From Methylorubrum populi (GTDB taxonomy: Bacteria > Pseudomonadota > Alphaproteobacteria > Rhizobiales > Beijerinckiaceae), in the NCBI GenBank assembly GCA_020741775.1, contig DYYG01000011.1, forward strand, positions 100,349 to 164,348: 64,000 bases of DNA. Reading direction: 5' to 3'. This document shows positions 48,327 to 57,836 of the stretch, piece by piece. The translations under genes were made by a program, and so were the position numbers. Each line of letters opens with the position of its first letter. Positions within the stretch are counted from its first letter, which is position 1. A model generated the notes under the pieces. The model made no database searches. It was not told where the DNA came from and saw nothing but the letters and a program-made list of their open reading frames with translations.

Positions 48327-49540
48327 GCCGCCACCTTTGCCGCCACCATCCGGCCCTGGTCGAGGAAGATCCGCTCCGGATGCGCGTGGCAGAGGAAGTC
48401 GTGGTGGGAGATGTCCCAGCCATAGGCGCCGGCCATTTCGAAGCAGACGAGATCGCCGACCCGCAGCCGTGACACCGGCACGTCCCGCGCCAGCACATCC
48501 TTCGGCGTGCACAGCTCCCCGGCGAGGGTGACCGGCATCTGAGCGATCTCGGGGCGTGGCCAGGGATGGTTCCATTCCTCCTGTGGGAGGATGTGGAACG
48601 GATGGTTGTGCGCCCACGAACTCGGCAGGCGGAAATGATGGGTGCCACCGCGCAGCAGCGCGAAGGCCCGCCCGTGGCTGTGCTTCAGGTCGAGCACCTC
48701 ACAGAGATAGGCAGCGTGGTAGGCGGCCACGATCCGTCCGCACTCGAATTGCAGGCGCGGGCCGCTCCCCGCCAGGGGCCTGAGCGCGCCCGCGAGACGC
48801 TCCGTGTCGAAGCGCCATGCGGGATCGGCATAATCGACCCCCCAGCCGCCGCCGAGATTGATCACGCGCAGGTCGAGGCCATGCTCGCCGGCCCAAGTCC
48901 GCGCAAGATCGACCTCCGCCGCGCAGAGCGCCGCATGGCCGGCGGCGTCCCGGCTGTTCGAGACGGTGTGGAAATGGAAGCCTTCGAAGCGCAGGGCGCG
49001 GCAATCGCGCAAGATCGCGATCGCATCGGGGATCGACGCCTGTTCGATGCCGAACTGGGTGGCGGCCCCGCCCATGGTCAGGGTTGCCCCCGGCACCGGC
49101 CCGGCGAGATTCACCCGCAGCAGGATTGGCAGCACCGCCCCGCTTCTCTCCGCCACCGCATTGGCGAGGCGCAGGCTGTGCAGGCTCTCGACATGCAGGC
49201 GCTCGACGCCGTGGGCGAGGAGGGTGCGGATGTCGCCCTCCGTCCGTGCCGGCCCGCCCATGACGATCCGCGCGCCCGGCCCGACCGCCTCGCGGACCCG
49301 CAGGATTTCCCCTGAGGAGGCGACCTCGAAGCCGGCGACATGGGGCGCCAGCGCGCGGAGCACCCGTGGATCGTTGTTGGCTTTGACGGCGTAGAAGAAC
49401 TCGGTGCCCGCCGGCAGCGGCGCGGTCAGGCTGCGGATCTGGCACCGCAGGGCATCGAGGTCGTGCAGGAAGGCGCAGACCGGACGCTCCGTCCTGGCCA
49501 TTGCGGCGACCTGCTCGGGTGAGGGGTGAAACAGGGTCAT
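48323..49540 (-). CDS. sbnH: SbnH, PLP-dependent decarboxylase of staphyloferrin B synthesis
   Basis: A 405-aa fold-III PLP decarboxylase (DAP/ornithine decarboxylase type). In staphyloferrin B assembly SbnH decarboxylates the citryl-diaminopropionate intermediate. The PLP Lys is in EFFYAVKANNDPRVLRAL, the cofactor glycine loop is VINLGGGWGVDYADP, and the active-site Cys region is LAGELCTPKDVLA. ATGA overlaps join it to sbnG upstream and sbnI downstream; MTLFHPSPEQV is the start at 49540. Confidence 0.9.
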   Translation of the reverse strand: MTLFHPSPEQVAAMARTERPVCAFLHDLDALRCQIRSLTAPLPAGTEFFYAVKANNDPRVLRALAPHVAGFEVASSGEILRVREAVGPGARIVMGGPARTEGDIRTLLAHGVERLHVESLHSLRLANAVAERSGAVLPILLRVNLAGPVPGATLTMGGAATQFGIEQASIPDAIAILRDCRALRFEGFHFHTVSNSRDAAGHAALCAAEVDLARTWAGEHGLDLRVINLGGGWGVDYADPAWRFDTERLAGALRPLAGSGPRLQFECGRIVAAYHAAYLCEVLDLKHSHGRAFALLRGGTHHFRLPSSWAHNHPFHILPQEEWNHPWPRPEIAQMPVTLAGELCTPKDVLARDVPVSRLRVGDLVCFEMAGAYGWDISHHDFLCHAHPERIFLDQGRMVAAKVAA

Positions 49541-50319
49541 GCTTGCACTCCGGCGATGCGACGCCACGTGCGATCGGTCGCGGTGAGGGCGCGGCGCAGG
49601 AGGCCACGGTCATTGGCGGCGAGGAGGCCGCGCGCGCCCTCGTCGAGCAGACGGGGCAGATCCTCGTCCGCGCGCGGGATCGCGAAGCAGTGAATGCCGG
49701 CTTCCCGGCAGGCCCGCGCCACGACGGAGCCGGCGGCGACCACTTCCGGCGCGGAGGTCTGCCAGGGGAGGCCGATGGACTGAGAATAGTCCGCTGCCCC
49801 GAACAGGAGCCCTCCGATGCCGTCGAGGCGGGCGATCGTGGTCGCCGCGCCGAGGCCGGCCTCATCCTCGATCATCGCGACCACGAGCGTCTCCCGGTCG
49901 AGGCGGGCGGCGAGGGCGGGCAGGTCGCTCTCGCCGTAGCGGCCGAGGCGACCGGCATTGAGGCCGCGGATTCCGCGCGGCGCGTACCGGGCCCGCCGCA
50001 CCGCCTGCTCGGCCTCCGCGAGCGAGGACACACGCGGCACGACGATGCCGGCGGCACCGGCATCGAGGCATTGCAGGATACGCTCCGAACAGGCCCCCGA
50101 CACCCGCACGAGGGCGCTCAGGCCGGCCCGGTCCGCCGCCGCGAGCAGGTGCTCCAGGGCTTGCCCATCGATCAGGGTATGCTCCAGATCGATCAGCACG
50201 AAGTCGAAGCCGGCCACGGCGGCGATCTCGACGATCTCCGGCGCGGGAATCGACATGAACAATCCCCCGGCCACGCGCCCGCCATCGAGCAGCGACCGGA
50301 GACGCAGGCGGGCGGTCAT
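49537..50319 (-). CDS. sbnG: SbnG, HpcH/HpaI-family citrate synthase
   Basis: A 260-aa class II aldolase-fold protein. SbnG condenses oxaloacetate and acetyl-CoA to citrate independently of the TCA cycle enzyme. The family core is intact: DFVLIDLEHTLIDGQALEHL (catalytic His), the metal site MIEDEAGLGAA (Glu) and GLLFGAADYSQSIG (Asp), and RYAPRGIRGLNAGR. ATG at 50319 overlaps the stop of the upstream synthetase gene by ATGA. Placement between the synthetases and sbnH matches the staphylococcal operon. Confidence 0.87.
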   Translation of the reverse strand: MTARLRLRSLLDGGRVAGGLFMSIPAPEIVEIAAVAGFDFVLIDLEHTLIDGQALEHLLAAADRAGLSALVRVSGACSERILQCLDAGAAGIVVPRVSSLAEAEQAVRRARYAPRGIRGLNAGRLGRYGESDLPALAARLDRETLVVAMIEDEAGLGAATTIARLDGIGGLLFGAADYSQSIGLPWQTSAPEVVAAGSVVARACREAGIHCFAIPRADEDLPRLLDEGARGLLAANDRGLLRRALTATDRTWRRIAGVQA

Positions 50320-53300
50320 GCCAGCGCCTCCGCGAGCGGCGCGAGGGGGTTTGGCACGCGTCGGCCGCGGGCATTCGCCGGGTCGATGCGGCGCCGGGCG
50401 AGATCTTCGATCACCAGCGTTTCCGCCGCGAGGCGGTAGCGCAACGCCCCCTGCCGGGCGGCCGGATGCGCCGCGCAATGCCCAGCCAGAGCCGCCACGA
50501 TCCGGTCCCAGAAGCGGCGCTCGGGATAGCCAAACCAGAGGTCGAGGCAGTAGCCGAGCTCGGCCAGATTCACGCCGAACAGGGCATCGACCATGAAGTC
50601 GCGCACATCCTCGACGTCCCGCGCCTCGACATAGGAATTGGCGTTGACGCGGGCATGTTCGGGCGGCGTCGGCACCAGAGCCGGGCGATGGGCCACATGG
50701 TCGGGGATGAAGCGCACCCCGTCGTGGAAATCCTTCAGGGCCACGCGGCTCGGCCAGCCCGCACGATGGAACAGCACCATGTTCTGCTGATGGCTCTCGA
50801 CCGCGATGCCCTTGGTGATGAGGAGATGCACCACCGGCAGCATCGCGACGGAAAGCAGCCGGTCGAGCCAGGGCTCGATGCCGTAGCGCGCGATCCAGCC
50901 GGCGATGAAGGGCTCTCCCCCGTCCCGGTGGGTCAGGGCGGTGAAGGGCACGGCGCCTTCGCCCTCGCTGAGGTGCGGCGTCACCGGATCGCGCCAGATC
51001 GCCGAGAGCGCGCCTCGGGTCGTGCCGTCCCGATCCCATGGGGGCAGGGCGGCGACCGCGACGCCCATCCGCTCCGCCAGGAGAACCGCGCCGCTCGCCT
51101 GCCAATACGGATCGTCCGCCGTCACCTCCTTCAGCCAGGCGCTGACGATGGGGGCGTTGAGCACCGTGTGCGGAGCGAGGGTGCGCGCCGTCGAGGTGTT
51201 GCGGATGGAGAGCGCGAGCTTCAGCGAAGGGGCGTCCGGCGCGGTGAGATCGGCAAAGGTGCGGATCGACTGCTGCGCACTGTAGGCGTGCGGCGCGGGT
51301 CCGAGCAGGACGAGGCGCCGGGCTTCTCGCTGCGCCTGCACGGCGCCTTCCGCCACCTGCCGCCATTGCCAGGGATGGACCGGCAGCAGGAAGAATTCCT
51401 CCGGCGGGCCCGGCAGACGCGCGGCGAAAGCCGCCTGGCTGCGCGGGTCGAGGCTTTGCGCGAGGAGCGCCCGATCCTGCTCTCCCTCCCGCGCTATAGA
51501 GCCGGCGGCGGCGATGGAGCGGTGGGCCGCGATCCAGATCGGGCGGAGCGGTTGCGCGAATTCAGGGCCGTAGGCGCGGTTGTCCTCCGGCGTGAAGCCG
51601 ATGCGCGACTTGAAGCAGGGATGGTAGCGGTGCCCATCCGTCAGCGCCCCCTCCAGGGCTTCGTAGGACAAATCCGCCAGCGCCGTTCCCGCGCGGTGGG
51701 CGAGGGCGGCGGCGTGGTTCGCTTGCGTCCGCGCCAGCTCCTCCGCGAAGACCCGGTGATCGGCCGCATTTCCCGGCAGATCGGGCAGCAGGTCGGCGAG
51801 CAGGAGCGAGACATCGGTGACGGGCGTGTCGTCACCGACCGTCAGGCTTTCCGGATCGATCAAGATCCGCCCATAGGCTCCCATGCGCCGCGCCCGGGCG
51901 CGATAGGTCACCTGGCATTGCGAGGGTGTGAGGGTGATGTCGAGCCGCTCGTCGGGACCGGCGAGGCTGACCGTGCCCTCGGGCAGGAGATCCTCGTGCA
52001 GGAGCGCGCCGAGAAGCTGGCCGGCGACCCTAAGGCCCGCCTCATCCCAGGCCGAGCGCCCGGCACCAGCGCTCCGCCTGCGCAGCGGATTGCGGAGCGC
52101 GACGTAATCCGGGGCCTCGCCGCGACCGGCGAGGCAGCTCGTGAGGTTGGCCTTGGCCGGCAGGGTCGGCGCATCGAGCAGCCGGGCGATCCAGGCGGCG
52201 GTGGCATCGTCCTCGACCGAGGCGGCGAGGGTCTCGGACACGATCCGCCAGAGCGGCGCCTCCGCGACATGGGCCGCCCGCGCGACCGTCGCGACCGCGT
52301 GCGAGACCTGATTGACGACGAGGTAATAGAGCAGGCGCTTCCAGGCTTCCCGCCCCTCGTAGAACACCGCCGGATCGAGGTCGCGCCCCGGTGCGAGCCG
52401 TTCGAACCGTTCGCGGTCGATGCTGGCCCCTTCGAGATCGCGCACGACGAGGCGCGCGGGAAGGCCGTTCTCCAGAACCAGGAGACTGTTCTGCGCATGC
52501 GCTTCGAGGCTGATTCCCGTTCGCGCGAATAGGCGCAGCGGCGGCAGGATCGCGGCATGGACATAGGCGCGGATCCAGGCTTCGGCCTCCTGCGCGCCCG
52601 AGAGCGGGCACCCCATCGCCGACAGGATCGGCAGGCCGTCTTGCGGCGACGGCTCGAGCAGGCCTGCCACCACGAAGGCCGGCCGGGCCGGCCCCTCCCG
52701 CACCAGAACCCCCGTCACCGCCGCGAGTCCGTCGTGATCGAGCAGCAGGGCGCCGGGCTCGCTCAGGATATCCAGGCCGCAGGCGGCCACGGCGTCCGGC
52801 AGGGCCGCGAGGGCCCGTGACGCCGCCATGCTGCGGGCAAGGTGCTCGCGGCTGTTGGTGCGGGCGAAATTGGTGATGCGAGCCGCGATCGGCAGCTTGA
52901 GGAACAGGTTCTCGCCGGGCGCGAACACCGTCCGCACCGAGGAGGTCGGCATGACGATCTCGCCCGAGGGCGGGGTGAGGGTCAGGCGCCCCTCGGCGAT
53001 GAGGGTGACGATGTCCGGGTCGGTCTCGAGGCGGGCGGCCTGCCAGGGATGGCTCGGGATCAGGACACGGCCTGCGATGGCCTCCATCGGCAGACCGGAG
53101 AGGCGGGCGAGGGCGGCGGGGACACGCCGCTCGCCCTCGGCATCACGCCACAGCGAGGCGGCCAGATCGGGGGCGGCGATCAGCCAGCGCAGGCGAAACG
53201 CTGCCCCACGCTCTGGTGCGAAACGCTCGGTATCAGCCTGCGTGAAACCGTCGACGCTCTTGGCGAGGGGGTGAAACGGGTGGCCGTGCCAAAGTCTCTG

Positions 53301-53723
53301 CTCCAGGCCGGTCGGCGTCGGATCGAACGGCCGGGCCGCACAGGCGGCGGCATGGGCGTGCGAGCGACGAAGGCCATCGAGAAAGCGTCGTTTCGCCGTC
53401 TCGCGCAGGGGCGTCGCCTCAGGCGTCACGGCATCGATCATCCGGCGCGCCAGCTCGGCGGGATCGTCCAGCTCCAGGCAGCGACCATCGGTGTCGCGCA
53501 ACCGGACCGGCGCGCCCCAGACATGGAATCCGCCCGGCGAATGGCGCAGGCAGGGCACGGTCAGCGTCTGCGCGCCGAGCGGGATCGTGCAGTCCACTCC
53601 TTCCACCGGATCGAGGTCGGTGGCGACTTCGCGCAGCCACGTGTTGAGCAGGCGCTCGATCGCGAGGCTTGCATGGGTCACGGCGATCTCCGCGGCGGGG
53701 CGGGCGGGAAGCGGTTTCGTCAT
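50316..53723 (-). CDS. Fused double NIS synthetase, SbnE-SbnF-like
   Basis: A 1135-aa protein made of two complete IucA/IucC siderophore synthetase modules, joined near residues 560-590. Each module has the family landmarks: first, GHPFHPLAKS (147-156), LIPSHPWQ (222-228), KLPIAARITNFARTNSREHL and HAQNSLLVLENGLPARLVVRD; second, YHPCFKSRIGF, LLPVHPWQ (about 780), KLALSIRNTSTARTLAPH and ESHQQNMVLFHRAGWPSRVALKD. In Staphylococcus these steps are separate proteins of about 580 aa: SbnE (citrate plus diaminopropionate) and SbnF (second diaminopropionate). The order of the two activities in the chain is inferred from gene position. Joined to sbnD and sbnG by ATGA overlaps. Confidence 0.85.
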   Translation of the reverse strand: MTKPLPARPAAEIAVTHASLAIERLLNTWLREVATDLDPVEGVDCTIPLGAQTLTVPCLRHSPGGFHVWGAPVRLRDTDGRCLELDDPAELARRMIDAVTPEATPLRETAKRRFLDGLRRSHAHAAACAARPFDPTPTGLEQRLWHGHPFHPLAKSVDGFTQADTERFAPERGAAFRLRWLIAAPDLAASLWRDAEGERRVPAALARLSGLPMEAIAGRVLIPSHPWQAARLETDPDIVTLIAEGRLTLTPPSGEIVMPTSSVRTVFAPGENLFLKLPIAARITNFARTNSREHLARSMAASRALAALPDAVAACGLDILSEPGALLLDHDGLAAVTGVLVREGPARPAFVVAGLLEPSPQDGLPILSAMGCPLSGAQEAEAWIRAYVHAAILPPLRLFARTGISLEAHAQNSLLVLENGLPARLVVRDLEGASIDRERFERLAPGRDLDPAVFYEGREAWKRLLYYLVVNQVSHAVATVARAAHVAEAPLWRIVSETLAASVEDDATAAWIARLLDAPTLPAKANLTSCLAGRGEAPDYVALRNPLRRRSAGAGRSAWDEAGLRVAGQLLGALLHEDLLPEGTVSLAGPDERLDITLTPSQCQVTYRARARRMGAYGRILIDPESLTVGDDTPVTDVSLLLADLLPDLPGNAADHRVFAEELARTQANHAAALAHRAGTALADLSYEALEGALTDGHRYHPCFKSRIGFTPEDNRAYGPEFAQPLRPIWIAAHRSIAAAGSIAREGEQDRALLAQSLDPRSQAAFAARLPGPPEEFFLLPVHPWQWRQVAEGAVQAQREARRLVLLGPAPHAYSAQQSIRTFADLTAPDAPSLKLALSIRNTSTARTLAPHTVLNAPIVSAWLKEVTADDPYWQASGAVLLAERMGVAVAALPPWDRDGTTRGALSAIWRDPVTPHLSEGEGAVPFTALTHRDGGEPFIAGWIARYGIEPWLDRLLSVAMLPVVHLLITKGIAVESHQQNMVLFHRAGWPSRVALKDFHDGVRFIPDHVAHRPALVPTPPEHARVNANSYVEARDVEDVRDFMVDALFGVNLAELGYCLDLWFGYPERRFWDRIVAALAGHCAAHPAARQGALRYRLAAETLVIEDLARRRIDPANARGRRVPNPLAPLAEALA

Positions 53724-54889
53724 CGGGCGCGGCTCCGGATGGTGCGAAGGGGGTGCGCGGCCGTGGCAAGGGCGACGGCTCCGGCGAAGGACAGGCCGGC
53801 GGCGGCAAAGAGGGCACCGGACGGGCCGAGGGGCACCAGGGCCAATCCCGCGACGAAGGGGCCGACGAGCTGGCCCAGGGTCAGGCTGGCGCGGGCGCGG
53901 GCCATGGCGGCGGTCCGGCTCGGGCTCACCGCCTCGACGGCGGCGAACAGGGCGGGGGCTTGGCCGGCGAACAGCGCTCCCTGCAAGAGGCGGAGCGCGA
54001 CGATGCCGGCGAGGCCCACCCCCAGAGGTACGGCGGCGAAGCCGAGGGCGCAGCCGATGAGCGACAGGTTGAGGGCCGCCACCGGCGAGACACCGTCCAT
54101 CACCCGCGCCCAGAGCGGCAGGACCAGCAGGGCGACGAGCCAGCTGAGGCTGTGCAGCAGGCCGATCAGGCCGGGGGTGTAGAGGGCGGGGTCGTATGCA
54201 TTCGCCCAGGCGGGGAAGAAGGCGACGAAGGCGAAGGCTCCGGCGCTGCCGCAGAGCCCGGCGCAGAGCAGGGAGAGATCGCTCGAATCAGCCCGGCCGG
54301 AGGGGCTTTCCTCGTCCGGTTCGGCGGAGAGGTCGCGGCTGGCGGCGGCGGCCGATGTCGCCACGAGGATGAGGCCACCGAAGCCCAGCATCAACAGGCC
54401 GAGCTGTTCCCGCTCGAAGGCGAACCCGCCGACGAGCGGGCCGAGCAGGCAGCCTGCTGCGACTGCCTGCTGCATCGCGGCGAAGCCCCGGCCGGCGCTG
54501 CGGCCGGCGGCGCGGAAGGCGAGCGCCAGGACAACCCCGCCCCCGGCCAAGCCCTGAACCAGGCGGCCGGCCAGCAGCGTCACGGGATCGCTCGCGACGG
54601 CGATGATCGCGCAGCTCGCCGCCGTGAAGATTCCGGTCCAGACGATCAGGCTCGGCAAGGAGAGAACGCGCGCGAGCCCCGTCCAGGCCGGCGTCATCGC
54701 CAGGGTCGTCACGGCGGGAGCCGCCAGCGCGGCGGCGGTCCAGAAAGCCGGCGCCGCGCTCATCCGCGCGAGGTGAAGGCCGAGGAAGGGCAGCAGTGCC
54801 AGCGGCGCCGCCGTCACCAGCAGCTGCAGCAGCACCAGGGCCGCGAAGCCGGCAAGCCCGAGCGGCGGCACCCGGTCCTCGGCTCTCAA
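53720..54889 (-). CDS. sbnD: SbnD-like MFS siderophore exporter
   Basis: A 389-aa MFS protein with 12 predicted helices, taken to export the finished siderophore. It begins with a TTG at 54889, forming a TTGA overlap with the upstream sbnC stop, the same coupling style as the ATGA junctions elsewhere in the operon. The open frame extends to 55336 but that part lies inside sbnC and is not coding. It ends in an ATGA overlap with the fused synthetase gene. Position matches sbnD. Confidence 0.78.
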   Translation of the reverse strand: MRAEDRVPPLGLAGFAALVLLQLLVTAAPLALLPFLGLHLARMSAAPAFWTAAALAAPAVTTLAMTPAWTGLARVLSLPSLIVWTGIFTAASCAIIAVASDPVTLLAGRLVQGLAGGGVVLALAFRAAGRSAGRGFAAMQQAVAAGCLLGPLVGGFAFEREQLGLLMLGFGGLILVATSAAAASRDLSAEPDEESPSGRADSSDLSLLCAGLCGSAGAFAFVAFFPAWANAYDPALYTPGLIGLLHSLSWLVALLVLPLWARVMDGVSPVAALNLSLIGCALGFAAVPLGVGLAGIVALRLLQGALFAGQAPALFAAVEAVSPSRTAAMARARASLTLGQLVGPFVAGLALVPLGPSGALFAAAGLSFAGAVALATAAHPLRTIRSRAR

Positions 54890-56664
54890 GACCGCGCTCC
54901 CAGGAAGAGCGGATTGGCCGCGCAGCCGAGCCGGCTCGGCATCGAGGTGGTCAGGGCGGAGGCCGCGAAGAGCGGGGTCAGCACCTGCTTGAACGGTGCC
55001 AGAGGTCTCTCCAGCAGGCAGGTGGCGACCCATTGTTTCCGCTCCGGCGGAGCCTCGGCCTCGCCGAGCACCCGCCTGACGGTGGCCACAAGGATCCGGC
55101 GGGCCTCCACGAGGGTGAAGCCCTGCTCCGCCTCCGCGAAGGTTTCGGCGATGGCGCGCAGGGCGACATCGATGGCCAGCGTTTGGGCGTAGGCGAGGAG
55201 ATCGTCCGGGCGGCGCAGCAGCAGCGAGTTCCGCTGCGGATCGGTGATCAAATAGGCGGGAACGGGCAGGCCGACCTCCGTCAGCCAGTCGGGGGCACAG
55301 CGCACGGTGTCGTGGTCGCGCAGGATCAGGCGGCATGGCCGCGCGCCGTCGAAGGCGATGAGGGCGTTCTGCCCATGCAGTTCCGGCACGAAGCCGAGGC
55401 AGACGCTGCGCAGGACGAGGCCGAGAACGAGGCCGGCAATATCGGAGAACAGCTGGGTCAGATCCGGCGCCTCGCCGGCGAGCACCCGAACGACCGGAGG
55501 CAGGCCCCCGCCCGGCGCGACCGCCAGGGTCGCGAGGGGGACGATCGGGCCGCCGCTTTCCGGCAGCCGCCGCAAGGCGCAGCCGAGCAGGGCAGGGCGC
55601 TCGGCGTAAAGGTCACCGTCCGCTTCGCGGAAATGCCAGAAGGCGTCCTCATCCGCGAGGGCGACGTGCTCGGCGAGCCAAGGATCGTGTGCCAGCCCGG
55701 CGGCGAGCAGCGCGGCACCGTGCAGGCCGTTCTGCAGCGATTGCGGCGGCAGTAGCCGGCGGACCCCGAGCGTTCTGACGTCGAGGGGCAGCTTCAGATG
55801 CAGGCCGGGCCGCGCCGGCAAAGCCACCGTCCGCAGCGAGGAGGTCGCCGCGACGAGGGGGCCCTGGAAATCCAGAAGCACGAGTTGCCCATCCTCGCGC
55901 TCGGCCGCGAAATGCGCAGGCAGGCTGTGCGCCGCCTGCCAGGGGTGGACGGGCAGGGTAACATGCGATCCGTCGATCCCGCGCTTCCGCATCTCGGTGG
56001 CGAGCAAGGCCTGCTGGCGCTGGTCGAGGAGGGTGGCGGAAGGATCCGATGGGCAGACGCCCGGCGCCCCGTCCACACGCTCGCGGGCGAGCGCGACCCA
56101 GGCGAGGGCGAAGTAGCGCCCGGCTTCCGCGCCATAGGCCAGGGCCTGCGCCTGATCGAAACCGTGGCGGGACCGGGCCAGCGGGTGGAACGGCCGGTCG
56201 CGCCAAGCCGCGAGCCGCTCCCAGGCGATGGCATCGTCCGCGCGTGCTTCGGCCTCTAGGCCTTCGGCCCAAGCCGCCCTGTCGGGAAGCGCGTCGATGA
56301 TCGCGGTGAGTTCGTCGAGGCTGCGCTGCCGGATCGTGCCGGGCAGATCGGGCATCGCCGCGAGCACCAGGGCCAGCAGCGCCGACGCGTCGATATCCGC
56401 GCCGGAGGAGGCGGTCTCGTAGCGCGCGGAGCCGGCGAAGCGGAAACCGTCGCGCCAGCCATCCGGCCGCACGCGCGCCCGCAGATGCCCGGCGCCTATA
56501 GCGAGGGCGTAGTCACGGGTTCCGTCCTCCGCCGCCGTCCCGAGGATGGCGCGGCTTTGGAAGCCGGCGACATCCTCGATCCAGAGGGCGTCGAAGAGTT
56601 CGGCCAGCAGATCTCGAGCGAGATCTGTGGCTCTCGGGGCCGCCGCCCGCATCGGTCCGGACAT
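54886..56664 (-). CDS. sbnC: SbnC-like IucA/IucC synthetase
   Basis: A 592-aa non-ribosomal-peptide-independent siderophore synthetase. Family landmarks: FHPLARSRHGF, VTLPVHPWQAAHSL, KLPLDVRTLGVRRLLPPQS and LHGQNALIAFDGARPCRLILRD. In staphyloferrin B synthesis SbnC adds 2-oxoglutarate in the last step. It lies 12 bp after sbnB on the same strand and overlaps the exporter gene by TTGA. Assignment to SbnC rather than SbnE or SbnF rests on gene order. Confidence 0.82.
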   Translation of the reverse strand: MSGPMRAAAPRATDLARDLLAELFDALWIEDVAGFQSRAILGTAAEDGTRDYALAIGAGHLRARVRPDGWRDGFRFAGSARYETASSGADIDASALLALVLAAMPDLPGTIRQRSLDELTAIIDALPDRAAWAEGLEAEARADDAIAWERLAAWRDRPFHPLARSRHGFDQAQALAYGAEAGRYFALAWVALARERVDGAPGVCPSDPSATLLDQRQQALLATEMRKRGIDGSHVTLPVHPWQAAHSLPAHFAAEREDGQLVLLDFQGPLVAATSSLRTVALPARPGLHLKLPLDVRTLGVRRLLPPQSLQNGLHGAALLAAGLAHDPWLAEHVALADEDAFWHFREADGDLYAERPALLGCALRRLPESGGPIVPLATLAVAPGGGLPPVVRVLAGEAPDLTQLFSDIAGLVLGLVLRSVCLGFVPELHGQNALIAFDGARPCRLILRDHDTVRCAPDWLTEVGLPVPAYLITDPQRNSLLLRRPDDLLAYAQTLAIDVALRAIAETFAEAEQGFTLVEARRILVATVRRVLGEAEAPPERKQWVATCLLERPLAPFKQVLTPLFAASALTTSMPSRLGCAANPLFLGARS

Positions 56665-56675
56665 CGGGCCGGATC

Positions 56676-57686
56676 TCAGAACAGCGGCAGCACGGTGCCG
56701 GCACCGGCCTGTTCGGCGCGGCGCAGGACGGCGCGGGCGCAGGCGATGTCGTCGATCGCCATGCCCATCGGGTTGAGCAGGATGATCTCGTCGTCGGTCT
56801 CGCGCCCGGGCCGGCGCCCGACCACGATCTCCCCGAGTTCGGCGTGCAGCCTCTCCCGCGAGAACTCACCGGACTCGACAAGGAGATTGATGATCTTCTT
56901 CTCGCGGTTGCACTGATCCCAATCGTCGACGACCACCTTGTCCGCCTTGAGGAAGACCTCCCGCTCCACATCCATGATCGAGACATTGGCCAGCAGAGTG
57001 CCGCGGCCGAGCCAGTGGAAGGGCAGATAGGGTTTGTCGGTGACGGTGCAGGTGACGACGACCGGGCAGTCCCGCACCGCCGCCTCTGCACTCGGGACGA
57101 TGACGGTCCGCAGATGCGGGAAGCGGTCGCGCAGCTGCGCCGCGAGATCCTCGGCAGCCGCCTCGCGCAGGTCGAACAGCCGGATCGACTTCAGGCTCGG
57201 AAACTGCTCGGCCAGGGTCTGTGCCTGCCGAGCGGCGATGGGGCCGCAGCCGATGAGGGAGGCCTCCTCGAAGCCGGTTTGCGCGAGGTGGCGAACGGCA
57301 ATGCCGGTGACGGCGGCGGTGCGCATGGCGCTGACGAGGCCCGCCTCCATGATCGCCATGGGATAGTTGGTCTCGGGATCGTTGAGCACGATCACGGCGC
57401 TGGCGCGCTCGATCCCGCGCTGGGCGGGATTGTCGTGCTTCGAGCCGATCCATTTGAGGCCGGCGGCCGGCTGCTCGCCGCCAATCCAGGCCGGCATGGC
57501 GATAATGCGGTCGGCGATATGGGTGGTGCGCGGGCTGCGCAAATACGGCTTCAGCGGCTGGACGAAGTCTCCCGCCGCGTGCAGGCGAAAGCCATCCTCG
57601 ATCGCCGCCATGTAAAGGTCGGAGCGATCGCCCCCGATGGCGACGATGTCGGAGCGCGACAGGTAGCGCAGGCTGGTCGAGGCCAT
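56676..57686 (-). CDS. sbnB: SbnB, N-(1-amino-1-carboxy-2-ethyl)-glutamate dehydrogenase
   Basis: A 336-aa ornithine-cyclodeaminase-family NAD enzyme, the same length as staphylococcal SbnB. It oxidises the SbnA product to L-2,3-diaminopropionate and 2-oxoglutarate, two staphyloferrin B building blocks. LIGCGPIAARQAQTLAEQ is the nucleotide-binding loop; FDLREAAAEDLAAQL, TCTVTDKPYLPFHWLGRG and VVVDDWDQCNREKKII fit SbnB. The ATG at 57686 (MASTSLRYLSRSDIV) has AGGA upstream; the frame opens 15 codons earlier. It lies 150 bp after sbnA. Confidence 0.9.
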   Translation of the reverse strand: MASTSLRYLSRSDIVAIGGDRSDLYMAAIEDGFRLHAAGDFVQPLKPYLRSPRTTHIADRIIAMPAWIGGEQPAAGLKWIGSKHDNPAQRGIERASAVIVLNDPETNYPMAIMEAGLVSAMRTAAVTGIAVRHLAQTGFEEASLIGCGPIAARQAQTLAEQFPSLKSIRLFDLREAAAEDLAAQLRDRFPHLRTVIVPSAEAAVRDCPVVVTCTVTDKPYLPFHWLGRGTLLANVSIMDVEREVFLKADKVVVDDWDQCNREKKIINLLVESGEFSRERLHAELGEIVVGRRPGRETDDEIILLNPMGMAIDDIACARAVLRRAEQAGAGTVLPLF

Positions 57687-57836
57687 GGCGTTGGTTCCTG
57701 AATGGTCGAGCGACGAGAGGGGTGCCGTCACATTGGACGGCCCCGAGCGGGCGGTGGCGGGGTTGGGGAGCGTGAGGAGAAGCGTGCCGGAGACAGGCCG
57801 GCAACGGGCCGGTCCGAGCGACGATCCCGGCGCGGC

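Noticed and set aside
50316..56664. Aerobactin or achromobactin cluster
   Set aside because: No lysine/ornithine hydroxylase (IucD-like) gene; the presence of SbnA/SbnB diaminopropionate genes, SbnG and SbnI together favours the staphyloferrin B type.
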